Positions 23,371 through 33,037 of a stretch of DNA of 64,000 bases are shown in pieces. The notes beneath the pieces were generated by a model, which had not been told where the DNA came from, ran no database searches, and saw only the letters and a program-made list of their open reading frames with translations. A program made the translations under genes and the position numbers. Source of the stretch: an uncultured Candidatus Saccharibacteria bacterium. GTDB lineage: Bacteria; Patescibacteriota; Saccharimonadia; Saccharimonadales; Saccharimonadaceae. Each line of letters opens with the position of its first letter. Position 1 is the first letter of the stretch. The DNA lies in assembly GCA_947166295.1 (NCBI GenBank), contig CAMVDR010000001.1, forward strand, positions 1 to 64,000, read 5' to 3'.

Positions 23371-25197
23371 ATGTGTGGAATTGTGGGGTATGTGGGAAAA
23401 AATGAGGCCCAAGGGTTTTTGCTGTCTGGGTTGAAACGGTTGGAGTATCGTGGCTACGACTCAGCGGGGATGGTAACTTTGGCGGAGGATGGTACAGCGA
23501 CGCTAATTCGTGCAAAAGGTAAAATTGTAAATTTGGAAGAGAAATTAGCAAAAAACAAACGCGATGATAAAATTGGCATCGGGCATACGAGGTGGGCTAC
23601 ACATGGTGAGCCAAGCGAAGAAAATGCGCATCCGCACCAGGCTGGTGATATATTTGTGGTGCATAACGGTATTATTGAAAATTATAAAGAACTAAAAAAG
23701 ACTTTGACGGAACACGAATTTAAATCGGAGACGGATTCGGAAGTTTTGGCAGCACTGATTAATTCATTCTATAAAGATGGTAAGTATCCGCTGGTAAATG
23801 CGGTGGTGCAGGCATTAAAATTGGTGCAAGGTACATATGGTATTGCAGTGGTATCACGTAAAAATCCGGATGAGATAATAGTGGCTCGTAGCGGCTCGCC
23901 CCTAGTGATAGGTATAGGAAATGACGAAACTTTGATCGCTAGTGACGCTTCGGCGTTGGTGGGGCACACCAAGCGGGCGATTTATTTAAATGATGGTGAG
24001 GTGGCGCGGATTACTAAAAATAGTATTGAAGTAAAAACTCTGAATGCGGAGCCAGTATCGGCAAAAGTAGAAGAGATTGAAACGAACTTGGCGGCGATAC
24101 AAAAAGGTGGGTATGAGCATTTCTTGCTGAAGGAAATAATGGAACAACCGAGTTCCTTAAAGGAAACTTTGCGTGGGCGGGTGAATGTGAAGGATGGCAC
24201 AGTGCATTTGGGCGGGCCGGGGCTAAGTGAAGCGGAACTTCGTAAAATTAAACATCTGATAATAGTGGGGTGTGGTACGGCGTACCACGCGGGACTTTTG
24301 GCTGGCTACTATATAGAGCAATTTACGCCGGAGATCACAATAGAAACGGTGATAGCTAGTGAATATCGCTATCGGTCTGCCTACATTCCGAAAGATTCGG
24401 TGGCGCTGATTGTGTCGCAGAGCGGGGAAACGGCCGATACTTTGGCGTGCCTTCGTGAAATCAAGAAACGGGGAATTAAAACGATTGGCATAGTAAATGC
24501 GATTGGTTCAACCATTGCACGTGAGGTAGATGGCGGTACCTATGTACATGTGGGGCCGGAGATATCGGTGGCGTCTACTAAAGCATTTACTTCGCAAGCG
24601 ATTGCGATGGTAATGTTTGGGCTGACTATTGCGCAAGCGAAGGGAGTAAAACCAGGAGTTTTGCGAAGCTATGTAGAAGAAATTGCTAAGCTGCCGGTAG
24701 AAATTGGCAAAGTGCTAGAAGTGGCACGGCCGGAAGTGGAAAAGATTGCGAAGAAATATGCTGAATACGATCATGCGATATATTTGGGGCGAGACACGGC
24801 TTATCCTACGGCGATGGAAGGTGCGTTGAAGCTCAAAGAAATTTCATATGTAGATGCTAATGCGTATGCATTTGGAGAATTGAAGCACGGGCCGTTAGCA
24901 CTAGTGGACGATAGATTCTTTGAATTCGCGCTTTTGCCGAAGGGGGTATTGTACGATAAAGCGATTTCTAATATAGAAGAAGTTATGGCGCGAGGTGGAC
25001 ATGTGATAGTGGTTACTAATGCCGATGATTTTGATTTGCCGGTAGAGAATGTTGTTAAAATTACAACATCTATAGAAGTATTTGCGCCAATCTTGATGAA
25101 TTTGGTGTCGCAACTGTTTGCTTACTACATGACGATAGCGAAGGGCTATAACGTAGACCAACCGCGTAACCTTGCGAAATCCGTGACGGTAGAATAA
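23371..25197 (+). CDS. glmS: Glutamine-fructose-6-phosphate aminotransferase
   Basis: 608 aa. The N-terminal Ntn glutaminase domain starts MCGIVGYVG (Cys2 nucleophile) with LEYRGYDSAG and HTRWATHG. Two SIS isomerase domains follow, with GCGTAYHAG, SQSGETADT, VASTKAF and a C-terminal DQPRNLAKSVTVE. Length equals the family. It makes glucosamine-6-phosphate, the entry to UDP-GlcNAc; glmM lies 6.5 kb away on the other strand. Confidence 0.97.
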   Translation: MCGIVGYVGKNEAQGFLLSGLKRLEYRGYDSAGMVTLAEDGTATLIRAKGKIVNLEEKLAKNKRDDKIGIGHTRWATHGEPSEENAHPHQAGDIFVVHNGIIENYKELKKTLTEHEFKSETDSEVLAALINSFYKDGKYPLVNAVVQALKLVQGTYGIAVVSRKNPDEIIVARSGSPLVIGIGNDETLIASDASALVGHTKRAIYLNDGEVARITKNSIEVKTLNAEPVSAKVEEIETNLAAIQKGGYEHFLLKEIMEQPSSLKETLRGRVNVKDGTVHLGGPGLSEAELRKIKHLIIVGCGTAYHAGLLAGYYIEQFTPEITIETVIASEYRYRSAYIPKDSVALIVSQSGETADTLACLREIKKRGIKTIGIVNAIGSTIAREVDGGTYVHVGPEISVASTKAFTSQAIAMVMFGLTIAQAKGVKPGVLRSYVEEIAKLPVEIGKVLEVARPEVEKIAKKYAEYDHAIYLGRDTAYPTAMEGALKLKEISYVDANAYAFGELKHGPLALVDDRFFEFALLPKGVLYDKAISNIEEVMARGGHVIVVTNADDFDLPVENVVKITTSIEVFAPILMNLVSQLFAYYMTIAKGYNVDQPRNLAKSVTVE

Positions 25198-25275
25198 CGT
25201 AAAAATATTGTTTGATATTTTGATTATACTTATGTATAATTGTAGATAGGATAATTAGCGGTATTTTGGATAAAC

Positions 25276-26232
25276 ATGAAAAATGTATTTAAATTAAAGA
25301 TTGATAATGTAGTTATAGGATTATTGGTTTTTGTAACATTGATATCTGGTGGGATTTTGGCATCTGTAAAAGTGAAGGCGGATGATACCACGGTAATAGA
25401 CGAAGTGACTGTTATGATTCCGGTGGCGTGTTCGATGAGAAGTGACAATGCGACTGCTAATCCTCATACCTATGAGTTGATGTCTGGCGAATACAAATCT
25501 GATATTGGTATTACAAATATTCAAGTTTTTTGCAATGATTTTGCCGGATTTGCTGTTTACGCGATAGGCGCTTCTAACAATACGGATGGAAACACTGATT
25601 TGGTAGGGCAAACGTCTAGCCAGACTATTCCTACTGGTACTAATACTACCGGCAGCGTAAGCAACTGGGCGATGAAGCTTATTAAAGTTGCAAACACTAC
25701 ATATAATCCAGATAATTTATCTATTGTTACTGGTTATAATGATTATCATGCTGTGCCAAGTGACTATACTAAGGTGATCGAATATAAGAATAATAGTGGT
25801 TCTGCTACTACGGATCAGAGTTTGGGCGCTCATATCCAAACGACTTATGCGGCGTCGGCATCTGCTTCGCAGGCGACAGATACTTATGTGGGACAAGTGA
25901 AATATCTTTTGGTGCATCCAGCTACTTTGGTACCGGGAACATATACGCTGGCGTATAATGGAAATGGTGCCAGTAGTGGTAGTATGCCTAGTGAAACTGG
26001 GATTAAAAATTACGAAACGCATACATTGAAGAATAATGGTTATACTGCTCCGAGTAACTATACTTTTGCTGGATGGTGTACAATCCAGGATACTAGTGCT
26101 ACTACCCAAAATCCACAAACCAGTTGTAAAGGCGTGAGTTATGCCAACCAAGCAACCTTGCCGGCTAACCCAGATGCGTCTGCCACAAGTGACGGAACGT
26201 TTACGCTTTATGCTTATTGGAAGAAGAATTAA
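25276..26232 (+). CDS. Secreted protein with adhesin N-domain and InlB-type repeat
   Basis: 318 aa. A signal peptide (about residues 15-35, VIGLLVFVTLISGGILASV) leads to the N-terminal domain shared with the FISUMP adhesins (CSMRSDNATANPH, GEYKSDIGITNIQVFCNDFAGFAVYAIG shown in part, NWAMKL, GQVKYLLVHP). In place of FISUMP, the C-terminus is a Listeria-Bacteroides (InlB B-type, Flg_new) repeat: YTLAYNGNGASSGSMPSE and FTLYAYWKKN. It lacks the FFYYxFRN motif and lacks the structured leader. Probably surface exposed. Confidence 0.8.
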   Translation: MKNVFKLKIDNVVIGLLVFVTLISGGILASVKVKADDTTVIDEVTVMIPVACSMRSDNATANPHTYELMSGEYKSDIGITNIQVFCNDFAGFAVYAIGASNNTDGNTDLVGQTSSQTIPTGTNTTGSVSNWAMKLIKVANTTYNPDNLSIVTGYNDYHAVPSDYTKVIEYKNNSGSATTDQSLGAHIQTTYAASASASQATDTYVGQVKYLLVHPATLVPGTYTLAYNGNGASSGSMPSETGIKNYETHTLKNNGYTAPSNYTFAGWCTIQDTSATTQNPQTSCKGVSYANQATLPANPDASATSDGTFTLYAYWKKN

Positions 26233-26327
26233 TTAATATTTCGTAAGGGAGAGGTTGGATTTTGTTTTTGACTTTTTAAAAACAGCCAAAAAAGATATAA
26301 TAGGTATAGGTAAAAAAGTGAAGAATT

Positions 26328-27182
26328 ATGCAGAGTAGTAATGAGTTTTCAGTGACGCCAATGAACCGAATGGTAGAATTGAATCCTGGTGAAACTTATA
26401 ATTTTTCTGTGACTGTGTCAAATCCGGCTAATTCGGTTAAGAATTTTGATTATAAGGCTTATGCGGCGCCATATAGTGTGGCGAATGCAGAATATGATGC
26501 GGACGTTACTACAAAAACGGACCATACTCGTATGACGGACTGGATCACTATACATGAGCCTAACGGGACGTTGGCGCCAAATGAAACTAAAGAAATTGAA
26601 TACACCATAACGGTGCCGGAAGATGCGCCTGGTGGTGGACAATATGTTGCTATTATTATAAGTAAAGATAACGATAAAGATGCATACGGGAAAACGACGG
26701 TTAATAATATATTAGAGATTGCGAGCGTACTTTATGCTAAAGTAAATGGTGAAACTATTCACGAGGGTAGAGTCGTAGAAAATAATGTGCCGGGGTTTTT
26801 GGTGGATAATCCTATGACGATAAGTTCGTTGATTACAAATACTGGGAATGTTCATGAAATAGCAGAAATTGTAATCAAAGCTACGAATGTGTTTACTGGC
26901 GAAACGATTGCTTCTGCAGAACTTGACAACGGCGCTTATGCAGAGTTGATCATGCCGGATTCTCAGAAATTTGTAAGTAAGAAAATAGATGAACTGCCAC
27001 TTCTAGGGATTGTAAATGTGAGACAAGATATTTATTATAATGGTGAAGTTTCTACGACAGAGAAAAATGTGTTGATTTGCCCGATTTGGTTCTTGATGTT
27101 GGTTGCATTGTTAGTGATGGCTATTGTGGCAAAAATCGTAAAAACAATCCACAGCCACAAGAAAAAGAAAGTAGCACAGTAG
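26328..27182 (+). CDS. Tail-anchored extracellular-type protein (DUF916-like)
   Basis: 284 aa. Residues about 1-235 are tandem beta-sandwich segments (FSVTPMNRMVELNPGETYNFSVTVSNP, shown in part; PEDAPGGGQYVAII), like DUF916 / WxL-interacting proteins of Gram-positives. A transmembrane helix (about 250-270) and a basic tail SHKKKKVAQ end it. No signal peptide is visible, and an in-frame TGA lies just upstream, so either the N-terminus is lost or export uses another route. A TATAAT is near 26297. Confidence 0.65.
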   Translation: MQSSNEFSVTPMNRMVELNPGETYNFSVTVSNPANSVKNFDYKAYAAPYSVANAEYDADVTTKTDHTRMTDWITIHEPNGTLAPNETKEIEYTITVPEDAPGGGQYVAIIISKDNDKDAYGKTTVNNILEIASVLYAKVNGETIHEGRVVENNVPGFLVDNPMTISSLITNTGNVHEIAEIVIKATNVFTGETIASAELDNGAYAELIMPDSQKFVSKKIDELPLLGIVNVRQDIYYNGEVSTTEKNVLICPIWFLMLVALLVMAIVAKIVKTIHSHKKKKVAQ

Positions 27183-27202
27183 AAGAAAATAGGTGTTTAT
27201 TG

Positions 27203-27208
27203 TATAAT
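27203..27208 (+). promoter_or_regulatory. -10 box of a leaderless glycan operon
   Basis: TATAAT followed by TAAGAT and then ATG 27215. No ribosome-binding site can fit. Confidence 0.55.
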
Positions 27209-27214
27209 TAAGAT

Positions 27215-28639
27215 ATGCGGAAAAAGTCCGATTTTATTTTAAGATTCTGTTTAATTGTGGGGGACGCATTGGCGCTGATATTGTCTTTTGCAGTGGCTTA
27301 TTTTGTCCGGGTGCATGTAGATCCGCGGCCGTATGCATTTGAGTCGCAACTTTTGGAGTTTACTTGGACGATAGTATTTTTGGTGCCAATAATGCTGGTG
27401 ATATTGGCGGCGCTGGGGCTATATAAAAAATCTATTTTTTTGGGCCGGTCTAGATTTCCAGAAAGAATGCGCCTGGTGCTAGCAGCGGTGTTGTCTGTAG
27501 CAGCATTAATTGTATATGATTTCTTTGTGGGAGAGAATTTGTTTCCAGTGCGAGTGATGGCCGTAACGGCAATGGTGTTATGTTTTGTGTTTTTGCTGGT
27601 AGAGCGGATACTGGTAAGATTTATTGTGCGACAGATTTTTAGAAATGATTATGGTACAAAACGGGTGGTGATAATTGGAAATCATAAAAATACAGAATAT
27701 TTAGCGGATTATATTACCGCTACACCGGAATGTGGTTATAGATTGGCGGGGGTTGTAGCGAACCGCAAATATATTCCGCGAGATTTGAAAACACACCAAT
27801 ATTCATCGCTCAAAGATGCTTTGAAAAAGGCGCGGGCAGATGTGATTTTTCAAACGGATGAAAAAAGTACAGAATATGTATATAAACAAGCAATTGCACG
27901 GCATCTTTTGTATTATTTTGTACCGAGCGAGACGGCGCTTTCTTCGCATTTTGGTGAATTGGAGTTAGTGGGGAATACTCCAGCAGTGCTAGTAATGGCA
28001 ACGCCCCTAACTGGCGGGTACGCGGTAGTAAAGCGTACGTTTGATATTGTATTTAGTCTTGTGGCGATAATAATTACGTTGATACCGATGGCGATAATTT
28101 GGTTGATAATTAAGTTTTCCGATTTTAAACATTCGCCGATGTATGCAGATGATAGGCTAACACAATACAACCGGAAATTTAAATGTTATAAGTTTAGATC
28201 TATGAAATCCGAATATTCTGGACTGACAGCGGAAGAAGCATTTATTAAAATGGGGAAGCCAGAATTAATTAAAAAATACCGGCGGGATGGCGATTATATG
28301 AAAAATGATCCACGAATTACTAAGATAGGGAAGTTTATCCGGAAAACATCTTTGGACGAATTACCACAATTGTTTAATATATTAAAGGGGGATATCTCGT
28401 TGATAGGGCCGAGGGCGTTACTGCCAGGAGAGTTACGCGATTATGGCGACAGGTCTTTGCTGCTCACTGTGAAGTCTGGGTTAACTGGGTTTGCGCAGGT
28501 GAGTGGTAGGCGAGATATATCATTTGAAGAACGGCGGGCACTAGATATTTATTATGTACGGAATTGGTCGTTAATGCTAGATCTTTCTATTTTCTTCAAG
28601 ACGATTGCGGCAGTTTTTAAAGGTGAAGGTGCTAAATAA
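27215..28639 (+). CDS. Polyprenyl-phosphate sugar-1-phosphate transferase (WbaP/PssY type)
   Basis: 474 aa. Four N-terminal membrane helices, a soluble Rossmann-like middle (RVVIIGNHKNTEYLADYI), then a fifth membrane segment and the catalytic bacterial sugar transferase domain: KRTFDIVFS, CYKFRSMKSE, TKIGKFIRKTSLDELPQ, LKGDISLIGPRAL and GLTGFAQVSGR. It loads the first sugar phosphate onto undecaprenyl phosphate for a surface glycan. Its TAA overlaps the GT4 start (TAATG), forming an operon with the next two genes. Confidence 0.93.
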   Translation: MRKKSDFILRFCLIVGDALALILSFAVAYFVRVHVDPRPYAFESQLLEFTWTIVFLVPIMLVILAALGLYKKSIFLGRSRFPERMRLVLAAVLSVAALIVYDFFVGENLFPVRVMAVTAMVLCFVFLLVERILVRFIVRQIFRNDYGTKRVVIIGNHKNTEYLADYITATPECGYRLAGVVANRKYIPRDLKTHQYSSLKDALKKARADVIFQTDEKSTEYVYKQAIARHLLYYFVPSETALSSHFGELELVGNTPAVLVMATPLTGGYAVVKRTFDIVFSLVAIIITLIPMAIIWLIIKFSDFKHSPMYADDRLTQYNRKFKCYKFRSMKSEYSGLTAEEAFIKMGKPELIKKYRRDGDYMKNDPRITKIGKFIRKTSLDELPQLFNILKGDISLIGPRALLPGELRDYGDRSLLLTVKSGLTGFAQVSGRRDISFEERRALDIYYVRNWSLMLDLSIFFKTIAAVFKGEGAK

Positions 28640-29868
28640 TGAAAGTTGCGCTGGTTTGTGATTGGCTAACAAACGTGGGTGGTGCAGAGAAGGTGCTTCT
28701 TAGGATTCACGAATTATATCCAGAGGCGCCGATTTATACTTCTAAATATGATCCGAAAGGGATTGATTGGTTTAAGGATGCAGATGTGCGGACGGGTTGG
28801 TTGCAGAAGTTCCCGAGCAAGATGCGGCGGGTGCTAGGGCCTTTTAGGCAATGGTATTTTTCACATCTGGACTTATCAGATTATGATTTAATTATATCGG
28901 TAACTGGGGCGGAAGCTAAAGCCGTGAAGTCTGGTAGGCGCCTTCACGAGGCGGGGAAGAAAAATGTGAAGTGCCCGAATGGACTTCACGTCTCTTATTG
29001 TCATGTGCCGACGCAATATTATTGGCAGATGTATGATGATTATGTGAAGAACCCGGGGTTTGGAGTGCTAAATCCGTTTGTGAGGTTTTTCTTTAAACTG
29101 ATGGTGCGGCCTTTACGGAAAGCAGATTTAAAGGCGGCACAGAACCCGGATTATTTTGTGACGATTAGTGAATACGCGAAAGATGCGATAAAAAAGTATT
29201 ATGGGCGAGAAGCTGTGGTGATACACCCACCAGTGGAGATTGACGATTTTAAAATAAAGTCTAGCAAAAAGCAAACGAAGCAAGGAAATAAAATTACGAA
29301 AAAACAAGGGGCGGGTTCTACACAGGTTGTGGAAAACTTGGACCTAGCTAAAACATATATTACTACCGCGCGTCAAGTGAACTGGAAAAGATTAGACCTT
29401 GCGGTGAAAGCCTGCTTGATGGCCCAACGGCGTCTAGTAGTAATAGGCGAGGGGCCCGAGCATAAAAAACTGGTAAAAATGGCAGAAGGTTCGGATTTAA
29501 TAAAATTTTTGCCGTTGATGAAGAAAGAAGAACTAGCTGTGTATTTAGCGCAGGCGAAGGGGTATTTGTTTCCCAGTTTGGAGCCGTTTGGTATAGCACC
29601 AGTAGAAGCGCTGGCAGCGGGGTGCCCGGTGATAGGCTTTGCCGAGGGCGGGTCGCGCGATTATATTAAGAATGGTGAAAACGGAATTTTGTTTAAAGAA
29701 CAAACGGCTAAATCTTTGGCGGAAGCAATTTTGAAGTTTGAAAAAATGAAATTTGATCGTGAAAAGATTTCTAAAACTGCGGATGGTTTTGGCGTGGCGA
29801 GGTTTGATACGGAAATTGTGAATTTTGTGAAGGAAAAGACGGGTAAGAAAAATGCAAAAGATAACTAA
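28639..29868 (+). CDS. GT4-family glycosyltransferase
   Basis: 409 aa, GT-B fold. N-terminal CDWLTNVGGAEKVLLRI, then HVSYCHVPTQYYWQMYDDY, and a C-terminal donor-binding domain with LDLAVKACLMA, FPSLEPFGIAPVEALAAG (the ExxxxxxxE motif) and GGSRDYI. No membrane helices. A Lys/Gln-rich insertion (KSSKKQTKQGNKITKKQG) near residue 215 is unusual. It overlaps both neighbours (1 and 17 bp), so it probably extends the lipid-linked glycan begun by the preceding transferase. Confidence 0.92.
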   Translation: MKVALVCDWLTNVGGAEKVLLRIHELYPEAPIYTSKYDPKGIDWFKDADVRTGWLQKFPSKMRRVLGPFRQWYFSHLDLSDYDLIISVTGAEAKAVKSGRRLHEAGKKNVKCPNGLHVSYCHVPTQYYWQMYDDYVKNPGFGVLNPFVRFFFKLMVRPLRKADLKAAQNPDYFVTISEYAKDAIKKYYGREAVVIHPPVEIDDFKIKSSKKQTKQGNKITKKQGAGSTQVVENLDLAKTYITTARQVNWKRLDLAVKACLMAQRRLVVIGEGPEHKKLVKMAEGSDLIKFLPLMKKEELAVYLAQAKGYLFPSLEPFGIAPVEALAAGCPVIGFAEGGSRDYIKNGENGILFKEQTAKSLAEAILKFEKMKFDREKISKTADGFGVARFDTEIVNFVKEKTGKKNAKDN

Positions 29869-31318
29869 GCTTTATAGAGGATTGATTTATATATTGCCAG
29901 CGGTGTTGTTTTTTTCCTACTGGCCATGGATAAATTTTGGCGCCAATAATACGATGAATTTTGATTTATCTCTACCATTAATATGGTTGGTATTGTTTGA
30001 TCTATTGGCGTTTGTGATGATTATGCGAGAACGAAAAATTAAAACTATATTCAAGAAGTGGCCATGGTTGTTGTTCCCTGGCTTTTTAACTTTATCGTTG
30101 ATATGGTCACATGATTTTTTACGGGGTTTTTTGATTGTCGGTGTTTTATGGTTGCTGTATTTTGCAGTTTTTTCGTTTGTAATTTTTAAAGACAAGGTTA
30201 ATGACGAGAAATTCAAGAAAAATTTCTTTAAAATATTTTTTGCGATTAGTCTATTGAGTTGTGGGTGGTGTGTTTTGCAATGTGTACTGGATGCGGCAGG
30301 CGTGTCTAGTGATTATACTTTAATGTGTAAGGGGTGTGTCTACAAAACGTTTGGTTTTCCGCATCCAAATGGGTTTGCGGCTGAGCCGCAATTTATGGGG
30401 AATTTGTTACTTGCGCCGATAATCGTTTCGCTGTACTTATTAGTTAATAAGAAATTTTTTAGCAGGAAAAGTTTATTATTAATGTTTTTTGTTTTTGTTG
30501 CAACATTATTCTTGACCTTGTCTCGGGGGGCGATTTATGCGTTCTGCATCGCAATGATATGCTTTACTGTAATGCAAATTGTAAAAACGAAAAAGTGGAA
30601 AGTCTTGCTAATCTGGCCAATAGTATTACTAGCTTCGCTGTTTGCGTTGAATATGCAAGGAGTCTTTTCGGAACTATCTAAGACTAATGATACTTATGTT
30701 TCTGGGGTGAGTAAAGCCATTAATCAATTAACTTTAGGTATTGTAGATTTGGGCGGGAGCCAAACGAAAAAGGATAATGACAATCTTCAGATTAGGGAAA
30801 TACAGGGCGAAGCTCAAATTAATGAGATGCAGGGCGAAGCGCTGTCGGATGAAGAAATAAAAAATCAAGAAGAGGGGGAGGTAGGGGTTGAAAATGCGGT
30901 GTTTGATGGATATGTAGAAGTTTCTACCAATAGTAGAGTGACTATGTGGAAGAGTGCTTTAAGTTTGTGGTCTAAGAGACTGCATACTATGGCATTTGGA
31001 GTAGGGATAGGCAGCGCTCTGTTTTCTATATATGAAAATGGTCTACTAGATACTTCTCGAGAAATCATTAACAACCAATATGTGAGTTTACTATTGGAAA
31101 CTGGGATAGTTGGAATTATATTATTGATATGGTCTCTATGGCTAGTTTACAAAGTGTTCTCTAAAAGTTCGGACAGAATAATGCTATTTTCATTAATGAT
31201 TGCTTATATGGTGTCAGCATTGTTCTTTTCTGGATTGCCGAATGTGTTGCATATTTATTTGCTGCCGGTGATTTTGATGGTTACACTTGGCGACGAAAAA
31301 AGTTCGTATCGTAAATAG
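29852..31318 (+). CDS. O-antigen polymerase/ligase-like membrane protein (Wzy/WaaL)
   Basis: 488 aa with roughly ten membrane helices. A large polar loop near residues 285-370 contains FGVGIGSALFSIYENG, typical of the Wzy_C region. The loop carries an imperfect repeat (IREIQGEAQ / INEMQGEALS). SRGAIYAF is a conserved Wzy-type motif. It polymerises or transfers the glycan made by the two upstream enzymes. The last 38 bases overlap a convergent GNAT gene. Confidence 0.85.
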   Translation: MQKITKLYRGLIYILPAVLFFSYWPWINFGANNTMNFDLSLPLIWLVLFDLLAFVMIMRERKIKTIFKKWPWLLFPGFLTLSLIWSHDFLRGFLIVGVLWLLYFAVFSFVIFKDKVNDEKFKKNFFKIFFAISLLSCGWCVLQCVLDAAGVSSDYTLMCKGCVYKTFGFPHPNGFAAEPQFMGNLLLAPIIVSLYLLVNKKFFSRKSLLLMFFVFVATLFLTLSRGAIYAFCIAMICFTVMQIVKTKKWKVLLIWPIVLLASLFALNMQGVFSELSKTNDTYVSGVSKAINQLTLGIVDLGGSQTKKDNDNLQIREIQGEAQINEMQGEALSDEEIKNQEEGEVGVENAVFDGYVEVSTNSRVTMWKSALSLWSKRLHTMAFGVGIGSALFSIYENGLLDTSREIINNQYVSLLLETGIVGIILLIWSLWLVYKVFSKSSDRIMLFSLMIAYMVSALFFSGLPNVLHIYLLPVILMVTLGDEKSSYRK

Positions 31319-31721
31319 TGGCGCCGTGATTTTTATAGAATTGTTGAGATGTTTCGCGGCCGTTGCCGCAAGTGAATTCTAAATTGTGACAGCCTTTTTC
31401 TTTGGCCCAGTCTAGCATGGCATCCCAGAGGGCGGAGCCGATACCTTTGCCGCGGACAGTTTGGTCGGTGACAAAATCTTCAAGGTAGGCATTTTTGCGG
31501 ATGATGGGCCCCATATGAATAGAAAGGGTGGCAATGCCAATGATTTGATTGTTGTCGTCTATGGCAACCAACATATCGTGATAAGGGGAAGTAATGAGCT
31601 CATCGAACCATTCTTGGGGAATTTCGCCGCGGTCTTTGCCACTGCGAGATAGTTGGATGAGGAGTTTACGGATTTGATCGGCGGTTTCGGGGGTGTATTT
31701 TTCTAGTTTGGTAATTTTCAT
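31281..31721 (-). CDS. GNAT acetyltransferase (GNA1-like)
   Basis: 146 aa. Acetyl-CoA-binding motif VRGKGIGSALWDAML (R/QxxGxG/A) and YLEDFVTDQTV before it; C-terminal QQFYKNHGA. The pattern resembles eukaryotic glucosamine-6-phosphate N-acetyltransferase. It overlaps glmM by four bases (ATGA) in the operon pta-like / glmM / GNAT, so acetylation of an amino sugar phosphate is a reasonable inference; generic N-acetyltransferase is the fallback. Confidence 0.8.
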   Translation of the reverse strand: MKITKLEKYTPETADQIRKLLIQLSRSGKDRGEIPQEWFDELITSPYHDMLVAIDDNNQIIGIATLSIHMGPIIRKNAYLEDFVTDQTVRGKGIGSALWDAMLDWAKEKGCHNLEFTCGNGRETSQQFYKNHGATIYDTNFFRRQV

Positions 31722-33037
31722 AAGATTTCTCCTAACTTAGTTTTGAGTTCTTCGGCGAGGGTGGTGATTTTTGCTTTGTCGTCTCCCCACATGGTAATAC
31801 GGATAAGGTCTTCGGTGCCAGAGGGGCGGACAAGCAGGCGACCATTTGTAGACTTGACTTTTTCTTCAAATTGTGCTAGTATATCTTTAATGGCGTTAGA
31901 CGTCGCTAGGTTGGATTTTTGTGCTGGCGTGGCGTCTAATGTGAGATTGACTTGGGGATATTTGGTGATGATATTGGCGAGTTTAGAAAGGCTTTTACCA
32001 GTGGTGGCGATGGCTTTAGTAACAATGAGGGCAGTGAGCATGCCGTCGCCGGTGGCTTCGCCAGGAAGGATGATGTGTCCAGATTGTTCTCCGCCGATGG
32101 CGATATGTTTTTCGCGCATGGCGGCGGCGACATTGGAATCACCGACTGGAGTAATCTCTAGCCGGAGTTTATGGTCTTTGGCCCAATTCAGGATGCCTTG
32201 GTTGGCCATGACGGTAACAGCAATGGAATCTAGTTTGAGATAGTCTGCAAGGATGGCGATGATTTGGTCGCCATCTACAATCTCACCGTTTTCATCTATC
32301 ATGAGGACACGATCTCCATCACCGTCAAAAGCGACGCCATAATCTAGCTTTTGGTTTTTGACGAGATTTTGAAGTTGCTCTAAGTGAGTACTGCCACAAT
32401 TATGGTTGATTTTGGTGCCATAGGAATCATCGGCATTGATGAGTTCTACTTTGGCACCGAATTCTTCGAAGATGGTTTTATTGATGGCGCTAGTGGCACC
32501 GTTGGCGCAATCCATGCCAATGTGGAGGTTGGAAAAAATGATACTTTTGAGATGCTCGCGTAGATGGTCTTTGTATATATCTATGGCATCTTCGTGCAAA
32601 CTTTCACGGATGCTGGGAGAAACAGTAGAGTAAGTTTGGGGATTATCTAGTGCATTTTCAATGGTTTGGCGGCCTTTTTCGGATAGTTTGATACCAGTAC
32701 CGTGAGGGCCACGTTCGAAGATTTTGATGCCGTTATCTGTATATGGGTTGTGGGAGGCAGTGACATCTATGGCGATATCGAAGTCCATTTTGGTGAAACA
32801 ATAATTGATAGCTGGAGTAGGTAAGACGCCAACATTGCCATATTCTATGCCGAAAGTTTCCAGAGCGGTTTCTAGATCGGCTAAGATCCATTCGGTGGAT
32901 TCACGAGTGTCGCCGCCGATGAGGACTTTGACATTGTCGCCGGTATAATCGATGAGACCTTTGATGATGTTGGTAAGAAAATCTGGGGTGAATTGATCGG
33001 CTTTTTGACGGATACCGTCGGTGCCAAAATATTTCAT
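31718..33037 (-). CDS. glmM: Phosphoglucosamine mutase
   Basis: 439 aa, alpha-D-phosphohexomutase family. It starts MKYFGTDGIRQKA, has VTASHNPYTDNGIKIF (phosphoserine loop), FDGDGDRVLMID (Mg site), GGEQSGHIIL (sugar loop) and RPSGTEDLIRI (phosphate loop). GlmM enzymes usually have GTDGxRG and GEQSGH, both close here. It interconverts GlcN-6-P and GlcN-1-P. It overlaps its upstream neighbour by four bases and the GNAT gene by four. Confidence 0.93.
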   Translation of the reverse strand: MKYFGTDGIRQKADQFTPDFLTNIIKGLIDYTGDNVKVLIGGDTRESTEWILADLETALETFGIEYGNVGVLPTPAINYCFTKMDFDIAIDVTASHNPYTDNGIKIFERGPHGTGIKLSEKGRQTIENALDNPQTYSTVSPSIRESLHEDAIDIYKDHLREHLKSIIFSNLHIGMDCANGATSAINKTIFEEFGAKVELINADDSYGTKINHNCGSTHLEQLQNLVKNQKLDYGVAFDGDGDRVLMIDENGEIVDGDQIIAILADYLKLDSIAVTVMANQGILNWAKDHKLRLEITPVGDSNVAAAMREKHIAIGGEQSGHIILPGEATGDGMLTALIVTKAIATTGKSLSKLANIITKYPQVNLTLDATPAQKSNLATSNAIKDILAQFEEKVKSTNGRLLVRPSGTEDLIRITMWGDDKAKITTLAEELKTKLGEIL

